Positions 1-6,474 of a stretch of 12,798 nucleotides of DNA are shown in pieces. The notes beneath the pieces are model-generated. The model had not been told where the DNA came from. It did not search any database and saw nothing but the letters and a program-made list of their open reading frames with translations. The translations under genes were made by a program, and so were the position numbers. Positions within the stretch are counted from its first letter, which is position 1. Each line of letters begins with the position of its first letter. Source of the stretch: Flavobacteriaceae bacterium UBA2540 (GTDB taxonomy: Bacteria; Bacteroidota; Bacteroidia; Flavobacteriales; Flavobacteriaceae); assembly GCA_002340765.1 (NCBI GenBank), contig DDMS01000022.1, forward strand, positions 1 to 12,798. Direction: 5' to 3'.

Positions 1-1
1 T

Positions 2-44
2 TGGCTTTTGCTAATCGCTAAAAACTAAAGGCTAATAGCTATAA
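2..44. repeat. Degenerate GCT/AGC-rich intergenic repeat, left copy
   Basis: The short stretch after the nifU-domain gene is a patchwork of GGCTTTT, GCTAAT, GCTAAAA and GGCTAATAGC words. It resembles the sequence at 1428-1464 on the other side of the mrp-nifU operon. There is no exact monomer; the words recur about every 8-11 bases. It may continue beyond the left edge of the window. That it belongs to a dispersed repeat family is an inference. Confidence 0.45.
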
Positions 45-45
45 T

Positions 46-282
46 TTACACAACGTTAATGACTTCTTTGATTTGTGGTGCAAACTTTTTGATAGTAGCT
101 TCAACACCATTTTTAAGCGTCATTTGGTTTACTGAGCAACCAATACAAGCACCTTCAAGTTGCACTTTTACTACAAAATCTTCAATGGAAAGCAACTTGA
201 TATTGCCTCCATCACTCATTAAAAAAGGACGGATTTCATCCAGCGCTTTTTCAACATTTTCTAAGGTTTCTTGTGTTGTCAT
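46..282 (-). CDS. NifU/NfuA C-terminal-domain protein (Fe-S scaffold or carrier)
   Basis: This small 78-residue protein consists of one NifU C-terminal (Nfu) domain. It carries the family's CxxC pair in the segment GACIGCSVNQMTLKNGVE (Cys46 and Cys49) and the upstream LMSDGGNIKL segment typical of Nfu domains. Nfu domains bind a 4Fe-4S cluster, usually between two subunits, and pass it to target proteins. There is no A-type N-terminal domain as in E. coli NfuA and no IscU-like domain as in full NifU. The start codon lies inside the end of mrp in an ATGA overlap of 4 bases, so the two genes are almost certainly co-transcribed and translationally coupled. Family identification is firm; the acceptor proteins cannot be deduced. 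Confidence 0.92.
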   Translation of the reverse strand: MTTQETLENVEKALDEIRPFLMSDGGNIKLLSIEDFVVKVQLEGACIGCSVNQMTLKNGVEATIKKFAPQIKEVINVV

Positions 283-1424
283 TTTTTGTTTTTTACAGCG
301 CTACACCCACTCATCGTTGTTATTCTTACGATTTCTGTTGGAGGTAAATTTTCATTTCTTATCAATAACTGAGAAAGCGCTCCTTTGGTTATTTCATTGA
401 ATGCTTTTTCTAAAATTGTTCCATTTTGCAAAGCAACAGGATGCCCAACATCCCCAGATTCACGAATGCTTTGTACCAAAGGAATTTCACCTAAAAACGT
501 AGTATTGATATCTTCTGACAAATGTTTTGCGCCATCTTTCCCAAAGATATAATATTTATTGTTTGGTAATTCTTCTGGCGTAAAATAAGCCATATTTTCA
601 ATAATCCCTAAAACTGGCACATTTATACTTTCTTGCTGAAACATAGCAACCCCTTTTTTTGCATCTGCCAACGCAATTTTTTGAGGCGTGCTCACTACAA
701 CTGCACCACTTATTGGCAAAGCTTGCACAATTGATAAATGAATATCTCCTGTTCCCGGGGGCAAATCAATCAATAAAAAATCTAATTCGCCCCAATCTGC
801 ATCAAAAATAAGTTGATTCAATGCTTTTGATGCCATGGGTCCTCTCCAAATTACTGCTTGATCAGGATTTGTAAAAAATCCTAATGACAATAATTTCACG
901 CCATAGCTTTCAATGGGTTTCATTTTTGAACGACCATCAACTTCAACAGACAAAGGTCTCGCTTTTTCGACATCAAACATCAAGTGTTGAGAAGGTCCAT
1001 AAACATCTGCATCTAAAATACCCACATTAAATCCCATTTTAGCAAGTGTAATTGCCATATTTGCAGTAATTGTTGATTTTCCAACGCCCCCTTTTCCAGA
1101 TGCAACTGCAATAATATTTTTGATATTTGGAATTTGTTTTCCTTTTATTTGAGGCAGCTTTTCTGGAGTTTCTGGTTTTTCAACTTTTACATTTACTTTC
1201 ACATCAATCTTTTGACCCACTTTTTCGTGAATGGCTTTCATGATTTCAACCTCCACTTTCTTTTTGGCTTGCAAAGAAGGATTGCTAATAGTAACATCGA
1301 CAATTACTTCTTCTCCAAAAGCTACAATATTTGTTATGCTATTGCTTTCCACCAGCGTTTTTCCTTCACCAGGTGCAGTAATAGTTTCTAATGCTTTTAA
1401 TATATCTTGTTTTTTAAAACTCAT
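279..1424 (-). CDS. mrp: Mrp/ApbC/Nbp35-family Fe-S cluster carrier ATPase
   Basis: A 381-residue P-loop ATPase of the Mrp/ApbC family, thought to load Fe-S clusters onto apoproteins in the cytosol. Residues 1-80 form a MIP18/DUF59-like domain. The deviant Walker A motif GKGGVGKST is at 110-118, the switch segment DADVYGPS at 138-145, and the Walker B-like LLIDLPPGTGD at 217-227. The family's usual CxxC, which follows the IIENM segment in ApbC, is absent: the protein reads ENMAYFTPEELPNNKYYIFG at 276-295 with no cysteine. The only Cys is C374, in the C-terminal tail MSGCSAVKNKK. The gene is first in an operon with the NifU-domain gene and has a good promoter at 1484-1514. Identification is firm; how it holds a cluster is open. 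Confidence 0.95.
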   Translation of the reverse strand: MSFKKQDILKALETITAPGEGKTLVESNSITNIVAFGEEVIVDVTISNPSLQAKKKVEVEIMKAIHEKVGQKIDVKVNVKVEKPETPEKLPQIKGKQIPNIKNIIAVASGKGGVGKSTITANMAITLAKMGFNVGILDADVYGPSQHLMFDVEKARPLSVEVDGRSKMKPIESYGVKLLSLGFFTNPDQAVIWRGPMASKALNQLIFDADWGELDFLLIDLPPGTGDIHLSIVQALPISGAVVVSTPQKIALADAKKGVAMFQQESINVPVLGIIENMAYFTPEELPNNKYYIFGKDGAKHLSEDINTTFLGEIPLVQSIRESGDVGHPVALQNGTILEKAFNEITKGALSQLLIRNENLPPTEIVRITTMSGCSAVKNKK

Positions 1425-1427
1425 TTT

Positions 1428-1464
1428 TGGGCTTTTAGCAATTGGCCTTTAGCCGTTGGCTTTA
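1428..1464. repeat. Degenerate GCT/AGC-rich repeat in the mrp leader
   Basis: This stretch contains GGCTTTTAGC, TTGGCCTTTAGCC and TTGGCTTTA in succession. It resembles 2-44 at the other end of the operon. If the promoter at 1484-1514 is correct, the repeat lies in the mrp 5' untranslated region, directly in front of the start codon. Confidence 0.45.
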
Positions 1465-1483
1465 TATTAAAAAAATAATTATA

Positions 1484-1514
1484 CAAAGATACGTCTTAGT
1501 CATTAATAAATAAA
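1484..1514 (-). promoter_or_regulatory. Predicted Bacteroidota-type promoter for mrp-nifU
   Basis: On the minus strand, TATCTTTG (1491-1484) is an exact match to the -7 consensus TAnnTTTG. It is preceded by exactly 19 bases and then TTTA (1514-1511), close to the -33 element TTTG. Transcription would begin near 1478, giving a leader of about 50 bases. Confidence 0.6.
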
Positions 1515-1554
1515 GCAAGTAAATTGTGTTTATTGATAGATTGATAAGCGGATT

Positions 1555-1899
1555 TTATAAAAGCTCTTTGGAGGGATTCCAAAAGACATTTTCAAAATTT
1601 TGAATTTGATTATCGACCACTTGAATCCCTTCATTTTCCAGCAATTGTTGCATCAAATTTGTGCCGTCAAAATGATGTTTTCCTGTTAATATTCCTTTCC
1701 TATTCACCACTCTGTGAGCAGGAATTTCAGCTGTTTGATGATGAGAATTGTTCATTGCCCAACCAACCATCCTTGCAGAACGTTTTGCGCCTAAAAATTC
1801 AGCAATTGCGCCATAACTTGTGACTTTGCCAAAAGGAATTTGACGTGCAATTTCATACACTTTTTCGAAAAAATTATCGTTTTTTGAGTTGGATGTCAT
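1555..1899 (-). CDS. Alkyltransferase-like protein (ATL), MGMT family without the acceptor Cys
   Basis: A 114-residue protein with the DNA-binding fold of O6-methylguanine-DNA methyltransferase. The helix-turn-helix region IPFGKVTSYGAIAEFLGA is at 21-38, and the arginine-finger segment SARMVGWAMNN is at 41-51 (Arg43). The active-site motif, PCHRV in true methyltransferases, here reads PAHRV (60-64), so Ala61 replaces the methyl-acceptor cysteine. Known ATL proteins (E. coli and S. pombe with Trp, Thermus TTHA1564 with Ala) bind O6-alkylguanine without repairing it and direct the lesion to nucleotide excision repair. The same role is inferred here. It is the last gene of the operon and overlaps the preceding gene by 26 bases. 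No terminator hairpin is evident after the stop. Confidence 0.88.
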   Translation of the reverse strand: MTSNSKNDNFFEKVYEIARQIPFGKVTSYGAIAEFLGAKRSARMVGWAMNNSHHQTAEIPAHRVVNRKGILTGKHHFDGTNLMQQLLENEGIQVVDNQIQNFENVFWNPSKELL

Positions 1900-2233
1900 G
1901 AGCTAAGGAACTATTTAGCTCATAAATATACGCAATTACTTGATGATTATTCTCTAAAAAAACGGTGGTCATTACTCTTAGATACATGTCTCTTTCAAAA
2001 TCATCAATCATTTTCCAGTTTTTTGATAATTCTTCCGAAGAAAATAAATATCCATCAATCGTATTTCCATATTCATCTAAAATTACTGCTGGAAAACCCT
2101 GGGTTTTATGCCAACCATTTTTATCAAAAAAACCTTTTACAGTTGCTTTTTGCCAAGTTCCAGAAAGTTTTTTTAGTACGAAATCATTTTTTTGTCCGGG
2201 AATTAATGTTCCATAAACAAATAAATGTTGCAT
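1874..2233 (-). CDS. Gamma-glutamylcyclotransferase-like protein (AIG2/YtfP type)
   Basis: A 119-residue protein of the gamma-glutamylcyclotransferase-like fold. The N-terminal FVYGTLIPGQKN (5-16) contains the YGTL substrate-binding loop. The segment WKMIDDFERDMYLR (73-86) supplies the expected catalytic glutamate, Glu80. Family members cyclise gamma-glutamyl amines or peptides to 5-oxoproline; the substrate of short bacterial YtfP-like members is mostly unknown and cannot be read from the sequence. The gene starts 20 bases after the trmB stop and overlaps the ATL gene by 26 bases, so it sits inside the operon. The fold assignment is good; the reaction is tentative. Confidence 0.82.
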   Translation of the reverse strand: MQHLFVYGTLIPGQKNDFVLKKLSGTWQKATVKGFFDKNGWHKTQGFPAVILDEYGNTIDGYLFSSEELSKNWKMIDDFERDMYLRVMTTVFLENNHQVIAYIYELNSSLAHDIQLKKR

Positions 2234-2253
2234 TTTTCTGTGGGATAAAATCG

Positions 2254-2925
2254 TTAAAATTTAAGTCGAAATTGAATGAAGGTAATTGGTTTGTCAACCC
2301 TCAAATACTGATTTTCGTAAAAAGTTTGCGTTTCAATGACTTCTTTAGGTGAACCCTCATTATGGTAAATATTGTGATTTGCATACAGCACTTCATGTCC
2401 TTCACCATGAAGCAACCCAAGTGTATAACCATGCATAAATTCACTATCTGTTTTTAAGTTTACAATACCTTTTTCATTCAAAATATGAAAATATTTTCTC
2501 AAAAAAACAGGATTTGTCATTCTGTGTTTGGTGCGTTTGTATTTGATTTGTGGATCAGGAAATGTTATCCAAATTTCATCAATTTCTTTTTCAGCAAAAA
2601 TCAAATCAACCAATTCGATTTGTGTTCTTACAAACGCAACATTTTTTAAATTTTCTTCAATAGCAGTTTTTGCACCTCTCCAAAAACGAGCGCCTTTAAT
2701 ATCAATGCCAATATAGTTTTTATCAGAATTTTTTTGAGCAAGCGCGATTGAATATTCGCCTTTTCCGCAACCCAATTCAACAATAATTGGATTGTTATTG
2801 TTAAAAAAAGAATGCCATTTGCCTTTCTGAGGAAAGTTATTTAAAACCTCTTCTCTTGTTGGCTGAATGACATTATTGAAAGTTTCATTTTCACAAAACC
2901 GCTTTAATTTATTTTTACTACCCAA
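2254..2925 (-). CDS. trmB: tRNA (guanine-N7-)-methyltransferase TrmB
   Basis: A 223-residue SAM-dependent methyltransferase that forms m7G46 in the variable loop of tRNAs. The SAM-binding motif I is IIVELGCGKGEYSIALAQ (47-64), motif II is YIGIDIKGARFWRGAKTA (71-88), and the TrmB signature TFPDPQIKYKRTKHRM is at 121-136. LKTDSEF (157-163) is the usual downstream motif. Where proteobacterial enzymes have FPDPW, this one has FPDPQ, which I believe is common in Bacteroidota. It begins 9 bases after the small membrane-protein gene and is followed after 20 bases by the cyclotransferase-like gene, all on one strand. Confidence 0.96.
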   Translation of the reverse strand: MGSKNKLKRFCENETFNNVIQPTREEVLNNFPQKGKWHSFFNNNNPIIVELGCGKGEYSIALAQKNSDKNYIGIDIKGARFWRGAKTAIEENLKNVAFVRTQIELVDLIFAEKEIDEIWITFPDPQIKYKRTKHRMTNPVFLRKYFHILNEKGIVNLKTDSEFMHGYTLGLLHGEGHEVLYANHNIYHNEGSPKEVIETQTFYENQYLRVDKPITFIQFRLKF

Positions 2926-2934
2926 GATTTTTAA

Positions 2935-3156
2935 TTAAGCCTTATCTTCAGTTCCTTCGTCCAAGAACTTCTTAGATTGTTTCATCCAATATCCAAAAAG
3001 AATCAAAAGTACTAACAAAAATCCCCAATTTACGATATTTGAAATCCACCAACCTAACTCTTGAGTGGCGATTTGAGTACGAATCCATTGAAAAGGAAGA
3101 AACAAAACTTCTGTAAAAAAAGTTCCAACCCATCTAAAAATATTGCTTGCTATCAT
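2935..3156 (-). CDS. Small membrane protein, DUF6341-like
   Basis: A 73-residue protein of unknown function. It has an amphipathic, aromatic-rich N-terminus (IFRWVGTFFTEVLFLPFQWI), one clear transmembrane segment (WWISNIVNWGFLLVLLILFG, about 36-55), then a charged tail (KQSKKFLDEGTEDKA). From memory it resembles the flavobacterial family called DUF6341, which I could not check. It heads the operon with trmB (9-base gap) and is transcribed divergently from the large membrane protein at 3198, with 41 bases between the start codons. Compact spacing and a matching promoter support a real gene. No function is proposed. Confidence 0.8.
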   Translation of the reverse strand: MIASNIFRWVGTFFTEVLFLPFQWIRTQIATQELGWWISNIVNWGFLLVLLILFGYWMKQSKKFLDEGTEDKA

Positions 3157-3172
3157 AACTTATTTATCTTTA
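3143..3172 (+). promoter_or_regulatory. Predicted promoter for the divergent membrane protein gene
   Basis: TTG (3143-3145), 19 bases, then TATCTTTA (3165-3172), one base off the consensus TAnnTTTG. The start codon follows 25 bases later. Its -33 part lies inside the coding region of the opposite gene, and it abuts the minus-strand promoter at 3178-3185. Confidence 0.45.
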
Positions 3173-3177
3173 CGGTG

Positions 3178-3185
3178 CAAAAATA
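3178..3185 (-). promoter_or_regulatory. Predicted promoter -7 for the small membrane protein-trmB operon
   Basis: On the minus strand, TATTTTTG is an exact match to TAnnTTTG, 21 bases before the start codon at 3156. A TTG lies 20 bases further upstream, inside the N-terminal coding part of the divergent gene. Confidence 0.5.
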
Positions 3186-3197
3186 ACAAAAGAATCA

Positions 3198-4127
3198 ATG
3201 CTAGCCAATTTTTTAAACAAATCTAACCCTATAAATTTTATAAGTTTGTCTGTTTTTTTTGCGATTTGTTTTTCAGCAACTAGTATTATTGATTTTTTAA
3301 AAGTTGAATTTTCATTTTCAATTTTATTTAATCGGATTTTAGTGTTGTTGATTTTCATCATTGTCTTCTTTATTTTCAATTTTATAGTCAGTAAAAATTC
3401 CTTGACATTCGACAATTCTTATGGATTTTTTATTTTTTCACTACTTTGTATTTGTTTTGCGCCATCAATAATTTCTTATAAAGAACTTTTTTTAATCATC
3501 ATTTATCTACTTTTTATCAGGAAGATTTATAGTTTACAAACTTCAAAATCAATGATCAAAAAATTATTTGATAGTGGTTTTTGGATTGGAATTTTGTGTT
3601 TGCTTGAACCTAGTTATTCACTTCTTTTTGTACTAATTTATTTTAGTGCTTATTGGTATCAAAAAATAACAATTCATACTTTCTTAACGCCAATTATTGG
3701 TTTTTTTACGCCAATTTTTTGTTATTTTTCTTACCTATTTTGGATTGGAAAAGAAGCTGTTTTCTATGAAATATTTACTCCAAAAACTACGTTTAAAATT
3801 TCATTTTTTTCGGATGAAAATGATCTTATTTTTATGGTTATTTTATTGATTTTAACTTTTTTTTCTTTGATTTCAAAATCATCAAAAGCATTGTTAATTA
3901 ATAATACGTTTAAAAAAAGTTGGAGTTTATTATTGGTTCATTTAACAATCGTTTTTGTGCTTTTCATGATTCAAGACGAAACAAAAAATACTGAAACAAT
4001 TTATTTATTGTTTCCAGTTTCGGTGGTTATCGCTAATGGAATTGAGTTGATTCGAAAAAGAATTTTTATCAATATTGCACTGTATTTTTTCTTAATTGGC
4101 TGTCTATTTTATCGCTTTTATCTATAA
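3198..4127 (+). CDS. Polytopic membrane protein, DUF6427-like
   Basis: A 309-residue, extremely hydrophobic protein with about ten predicted transmembrane segments, for example FISLSVFFAICF near 14-25, ILVLLIFIIVFFIFNFIV near 47-64, and a final segment up to the C-terminus. There is no signal-peptide cleavage site and no motif I recognise. From memory it resembles the flavobacterial family DUF6427, often found next to upp; I could not verify this. It ends by overlapping the upp stop codon by 6 bases in convergent orientation, and its start faces the DUF6341-like gene across 41 bases. The neighbourhood suggests, weakly, a transporter or envelope role; no function can be assigned from sequence. 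Confidence 0.82.
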   Translation: MLANFLNKSNPINFISLSVFFAICFSATSIIDFLKVEFSFSILFNRILVLLIFIIVFFIFNFIVSKNSLTFDNSYGFFIFSLLCICFAPSIISYKELFLIIIYLLFIRKIYSLQTSKSMIKKLFDSGFWIGILCLLEPSYSLLFVLIYFSAYWYQKITIHTFLTPIIGFFTPIFCYFSYLFWIGKEAVFYEIFTPKTTFKISFFSDENDLIFMVILLILTFFSLISKSSKALLINNTFKKSWSLLLVHLTIVFVLFMIQDETKNTETIYLLFPVSVVIANGIELIRKRIFINIALYFFLIGCLFYRFYL

Positions 4128-4775
4128 TTTTTTGCCATAAGCCAAATCTCCAGCATCACCCAAACCTGGAATTATATAGCCTTTTTCATTCAGATGTGAA
4201 TCAATAGTCGCAATCCATAAATGCGTATTCTCAGGAAAATATTTTTCAATAAAATGAATGCCTTCCTCAGCACCAATCACTGAAATCAAATGAATTTCTT
4301 TTGGGTTTCCAAGCTTTTTTAAAGATTCAAAAACAGCCACCAAAGATTGACCAGTTGCCAACATTGGGTCTGCAAGCAACAACGTTTTTCCGTCTAAATT
4401 GGGTGAAGCCAAATATTCAACGACAATTTCAAAACGTTCATCATTGTAGGGATGATGCCTAAAAGCCGAAATAAATGCATTTGCAGCGTTGTCAAAGTAG
4501 TTCAACAATCCCTGATGCAAAGGCAAACCAGCTCTTAAAATGGAACAAATCACCAAAGAATCCTCAACAACTTGTACTTGTTTAAATGCCAAAGGAGTTT
4601 CTACAGAAATCGATTTATAAGAAAAAGATTTGCTAAGTTCATACGCCAAAATTTCACCAATTCTTTCAATATTTCTTCGAAAACGCATGCTGTCTTTTTG
4701 GATGTTTTTATCTCTAATTTCTGACAAAAAGTTGTTTAAAACGGAGTTGTTTTGGGCTAAATGATGGATTTTCAT
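4122..4775 (-). CDS. upp: Uracil phosphoribosyltransferase
   Basis: A 217-residue cytosolic enzyme that makes UMP from uracil and PRPP in pyrimidine salvage. It contains SILRAGLPLHQGLL (78-91), the PRPP-binding loop LLLADPMLATGQS (132-144), and the C-terminal uracil-binding signature IIPGLGDAGDLAYG (201-214). Length is normal for the family. The PRPP it uses is made by prs in the same window. It is a single-gene unit with a TAnnTTTG -7 box at 4804-4811 and overlaps the convergent membrane-protein gene by 6 bases at the stop codons (TAG here, TAA there). Confidence 0.97.
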   Translation of the reverse strand: MKIHHLAQNNSVLNNFLSEIRDKNIQKDSMRFRRNIERIGEILAYELSKSFSYKSISVETPLAFKQVQVVEDSLVICSILRAGLPLHQGLLNYFDNAANAFISAFRHHPYNDERFEIVVEYLASPNLDGKTLLLADPMLATGQSLVAVFESLKKLGNPKEIHLISVIGAEEGIHFIEKYFPENTHLWIATIDSHLNEKGYIIPGLGDAGDLAYGKKL

Positions 4776-4803
4776 TGGAAATTAATTTGACTGAATTCGT
4801 TTT

Positions 4804-4811
4804 CAAATGTA
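4804..4811 (-). promoter_or_regulatory. Predicted upp promoter -7 box
   Basis: On the minus strand, TACATTTG matches TAnnTTTG exactly, 28 bases before the upp start. No convincing -33 TTTG is seen at the usual distance. Confidence 0.45.
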
Positions 4812-4890
4812 CTTAAATTAACCAAATTAAAAATTTATGATAAAATAGCTTTTCCAAAAAAATCAAAAAACAATCCTCAAAATAAAAAGG

Positions 4891-4898
4891 TATATTTG
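4891..4898 (+). promoter_or_regulatory. Predicted promoter -7 box for yicC
   Basis: TATATTTG matches TAnnTTTG exactly and lies 23 bases before the yicC start codon. The -33 region is A-rich and shows no clear TTTG. Confidence 0.5.
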
Positions 4899-4921
4899 CG
4901 TTTCAATTTAAAAACGATTGT

Positions 4922-5788
4922 ATGATTCAATCCATGACTGGCTATGGAAAATCGGTGTTGCAACTTCCAACGAAAAAGATTACCATAGAAATCAAATCTT
5001 TGAACAGCAAAAGCCTTGATTTAAACGTTCGAATTCCTTCCTATTACAAGGAAAAAGAATTGGATGTTCGCAAAAAATTGGCCAATGAATTGATAAGAGG
5101 AAAAGTAGATTTTTCCATTTTTGTGGAAATGACTGCAGATGAAACTTCGACGATTGTAAATCCTGGCGTGGTAAAAAATTATATACAGCAATTGAAAAAT
5201 ATCGTAGAAACAGCCTCAAATAACGAGTTGGAATTGCTGAAAATGGCCATCCAAATGCCAGAGGCTTTGAAAACTGAGCGTGAAGAATTGGATGAAAATG
5301 AATGGAATTTGATCAATCAAACTGTAGATGAAGCCGTTAAAGAAATCATTCAATACAGGATTGATGAAGCTGCTGCTTTGGAAGACGATTTTAGAACACG
5401 AATTGCCAACATCAGAAGTTATTTAGACGAAGTAAAAGCACTTGACAATCAGCGAGTTGAATTTGTAAAGGAACGTCTGAAAAAAGCAATTGATGACTTA
5501 AAAGTGACTGTTGATGAAAATCGATTTGAGCAAGAATTGATTTATTATTTGGAAAAATTAGACATCAATGAAGAAAAAGTACGTTTGGAAAATCATTTGA
5601 ATTATTTTTTACAAACCTTAGAAACTGAAGATTCTAATGGTAGAAAGCTAGGATTTATCGTTCAAGAAATGGGAAGAGAAATCAATACCACTGGCTCTAA
5701 AGCGAACTTTGCACCCATGCAAAAGGCAGTGATTCAGATGAAAAATGAATTGGAACAAATCAAAGAACAAATTTTAAATATTCTCTAA
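4922..5788 (+). CDS. yicC: YicC/YloC-family endoribonuclease
   Basis: A 288-residue protein of the YicC/YloC family. The N-terminal domain begins with the signature IQSMTGYGK (2-10) and has IEIKSLNSKSLDLNVRIP (22-39). The C-terminal DUF1732 domain ends with the conserved block QEMGREINTTGSKA (248-261) followed by a long helix to the end. Family members are cytosolic oligomeric endoribonucleases; E. coli YicC is linked to small-RNA turnover. The yicC-gmk order is widely conserved in bacteria, which supports the call. It starts a plus-strand run that includes gmk and nadD. The 92 bases before gmk hold two REP-like palindromes. Confidence 0.95.
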   Translation: MIQSMTGYGKSVLQLPTKKITIEIKSLNSKSLDLNVRIPSYYKEKELDVRKKLANELIRGKVDFSIFVEMTADETSTIVNPGVVKNYIQQLKNIVETASNNELELLKMAIQMPEALKTEREELDENEWNLINQTVDEAVKEIIQYRIDEAAALEDDFRTRIANIRSYLDEVKALDNQRVEFVKERLKKAIDDLKVTVDENRFEQELIYYLEKLDINEEKVRLENHLNYFLQTLETEDSNGRKLGFIVQEMGREINTTGSKANFAPMQKAVIQMKNELEQIKEQILNIL

Positions 5789-5802
5789 CCTTTGCAGAGA
5801 AT

Positions 5803-5823
5803 AAGCTGAACTCGTTTCAGCTT
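5803..5823. repeat. REP-like palindrome A
   Basis: AAGCTGAA (5803-5810), a 5-base loop CTCGT, and its perfect complement TTCAGCTT (5816-5823). It begins 14 bases after the yicC stop. On the minus strand the core reads CTGAA-ACGAG-TTCAG, matching palindrome B apart from transitions in the loop. It could also act as a weak attenuator or RNA-stabilising hairpin. Confidence 0.7.
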
Positions 5824-5841
5824 CTCATTATTAATAAAAAG

Positions 5842-5862
5842 ATTCTGAAATAAATTCAGAAT
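5842..5862. repeat. REP-like palindrome B
   Basis: ATTCTGAA (5842-5849), loop ATAAA, then TTCAGAAT (5855-5862) and TGACA. It has the same stem length and loop length as palindrome A, in inverted orientation, 18 bases away. The core is CTGAA-ATAAA-TTCAG. It ends 18 bases before the gmk start codon. Confidence 0.7.
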
Positions 5863-5880
5863 GACAAAAATTAAAAATTT

Positions 5881-6474
5881 ATGTCAGATTTTAAAGGAAA
5901 ATTATTCGTTTTTTCTGCTCCTTCAGGTTCTGGAAAAACAACCATTGTTCGTCATTTATTGAAACAAGAACGATTTAATTTAGAATTCTCCATTTCTGCA
6001 ACTTCAAGAGAGCCAAGAAATCAAGAAAAAGATGGCGTTGATTATTATTTTATTTCGTTGAAAGATTTTAAAACGAAAATAAAAAACGACGAGTTTTTAG
6101 AATGGGAAGAAGTGTATAGAGATAATTTTTATGGCACTTTAAAAGCGGAAGTAGAGCGAATTTGGGCACTAAAAAAACATGTTATTTTTGATATAGATGT
6201 GGTTGGTGGACTTCGAATCAAAAAGAAATTTCCTGAGCAAACATTGGCAGTTTTTGTAAAACCTCCCAGTGTTGATGAATTGAAAATTCGCTTGAAAAAA
6301 AGAAGTACTGAAAGCGAAGACAAAATCAATATGCGCATTGCAAAAGCCTCTATTGAATTGGCAACAGCACCTCAATTTGATAAAATTATCAAAAATTACG
6401 ATTTGGAAATTGCGCTGAAAGAAGCTGAAAATTTTGTGGAGGAGTTTTTGAAACTAAATGAGAATAAAGAATAG
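5881..6474 (+). CDS. gmk: Guanylate kinase
   Basis: A 197-residue nucleoside monophosphate kinase that converts GMP to GDP with ATP in the cytosol. The P-loop APSGSGKT is at 13-20. The GMP-binding segment SISATSREPRNQEKDGVDYY spans 37-56, with the conserved SATSR and GVDYYF. HVIFDIDVVGG near 100-110 is the Walker B-like strand. Length is typical. It lies between yicC and nadD on the same strand; the 75 bases after its stop contain a purine/pyrimidine-biased imperfect inverted repeat that may act as a terminator or processing site. Confidence 0.97.
   Translation: MSDFKGKLFVFSAPSGSGKTTIVRHLLKQERFNLEFSISATSREPRNQEKDGVDYYFISLKDFKTKIKNDEFLEWEEVYRDNFYGTLKAEVERIWALKKHVIFDIDVVGGLRIKKKFPEQTLAVFVKPPSVDELKIRLKKRSTESEDKINMRIAKASIELATAPQFDKIIKNYDLEIALKEAENFVEEFLKLNENKE

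Noticed and set aside
3170..3415. 81-codon minus-strand frame opposite the DUF6427-like gene
   Set aside because: It is a low-complexity Lys/Ile-rich shadow of the membrane-protein gene and covers the divergent promoter region; nothing supports translation.
4791..4805. CTGAATTCGTTTTCA in the upp leader, resembling the REP-like core
   Set aside because: The right arm does not complement the left (TTTCA rather than TTCAG), so it does not form the palindrome and is probably chance.
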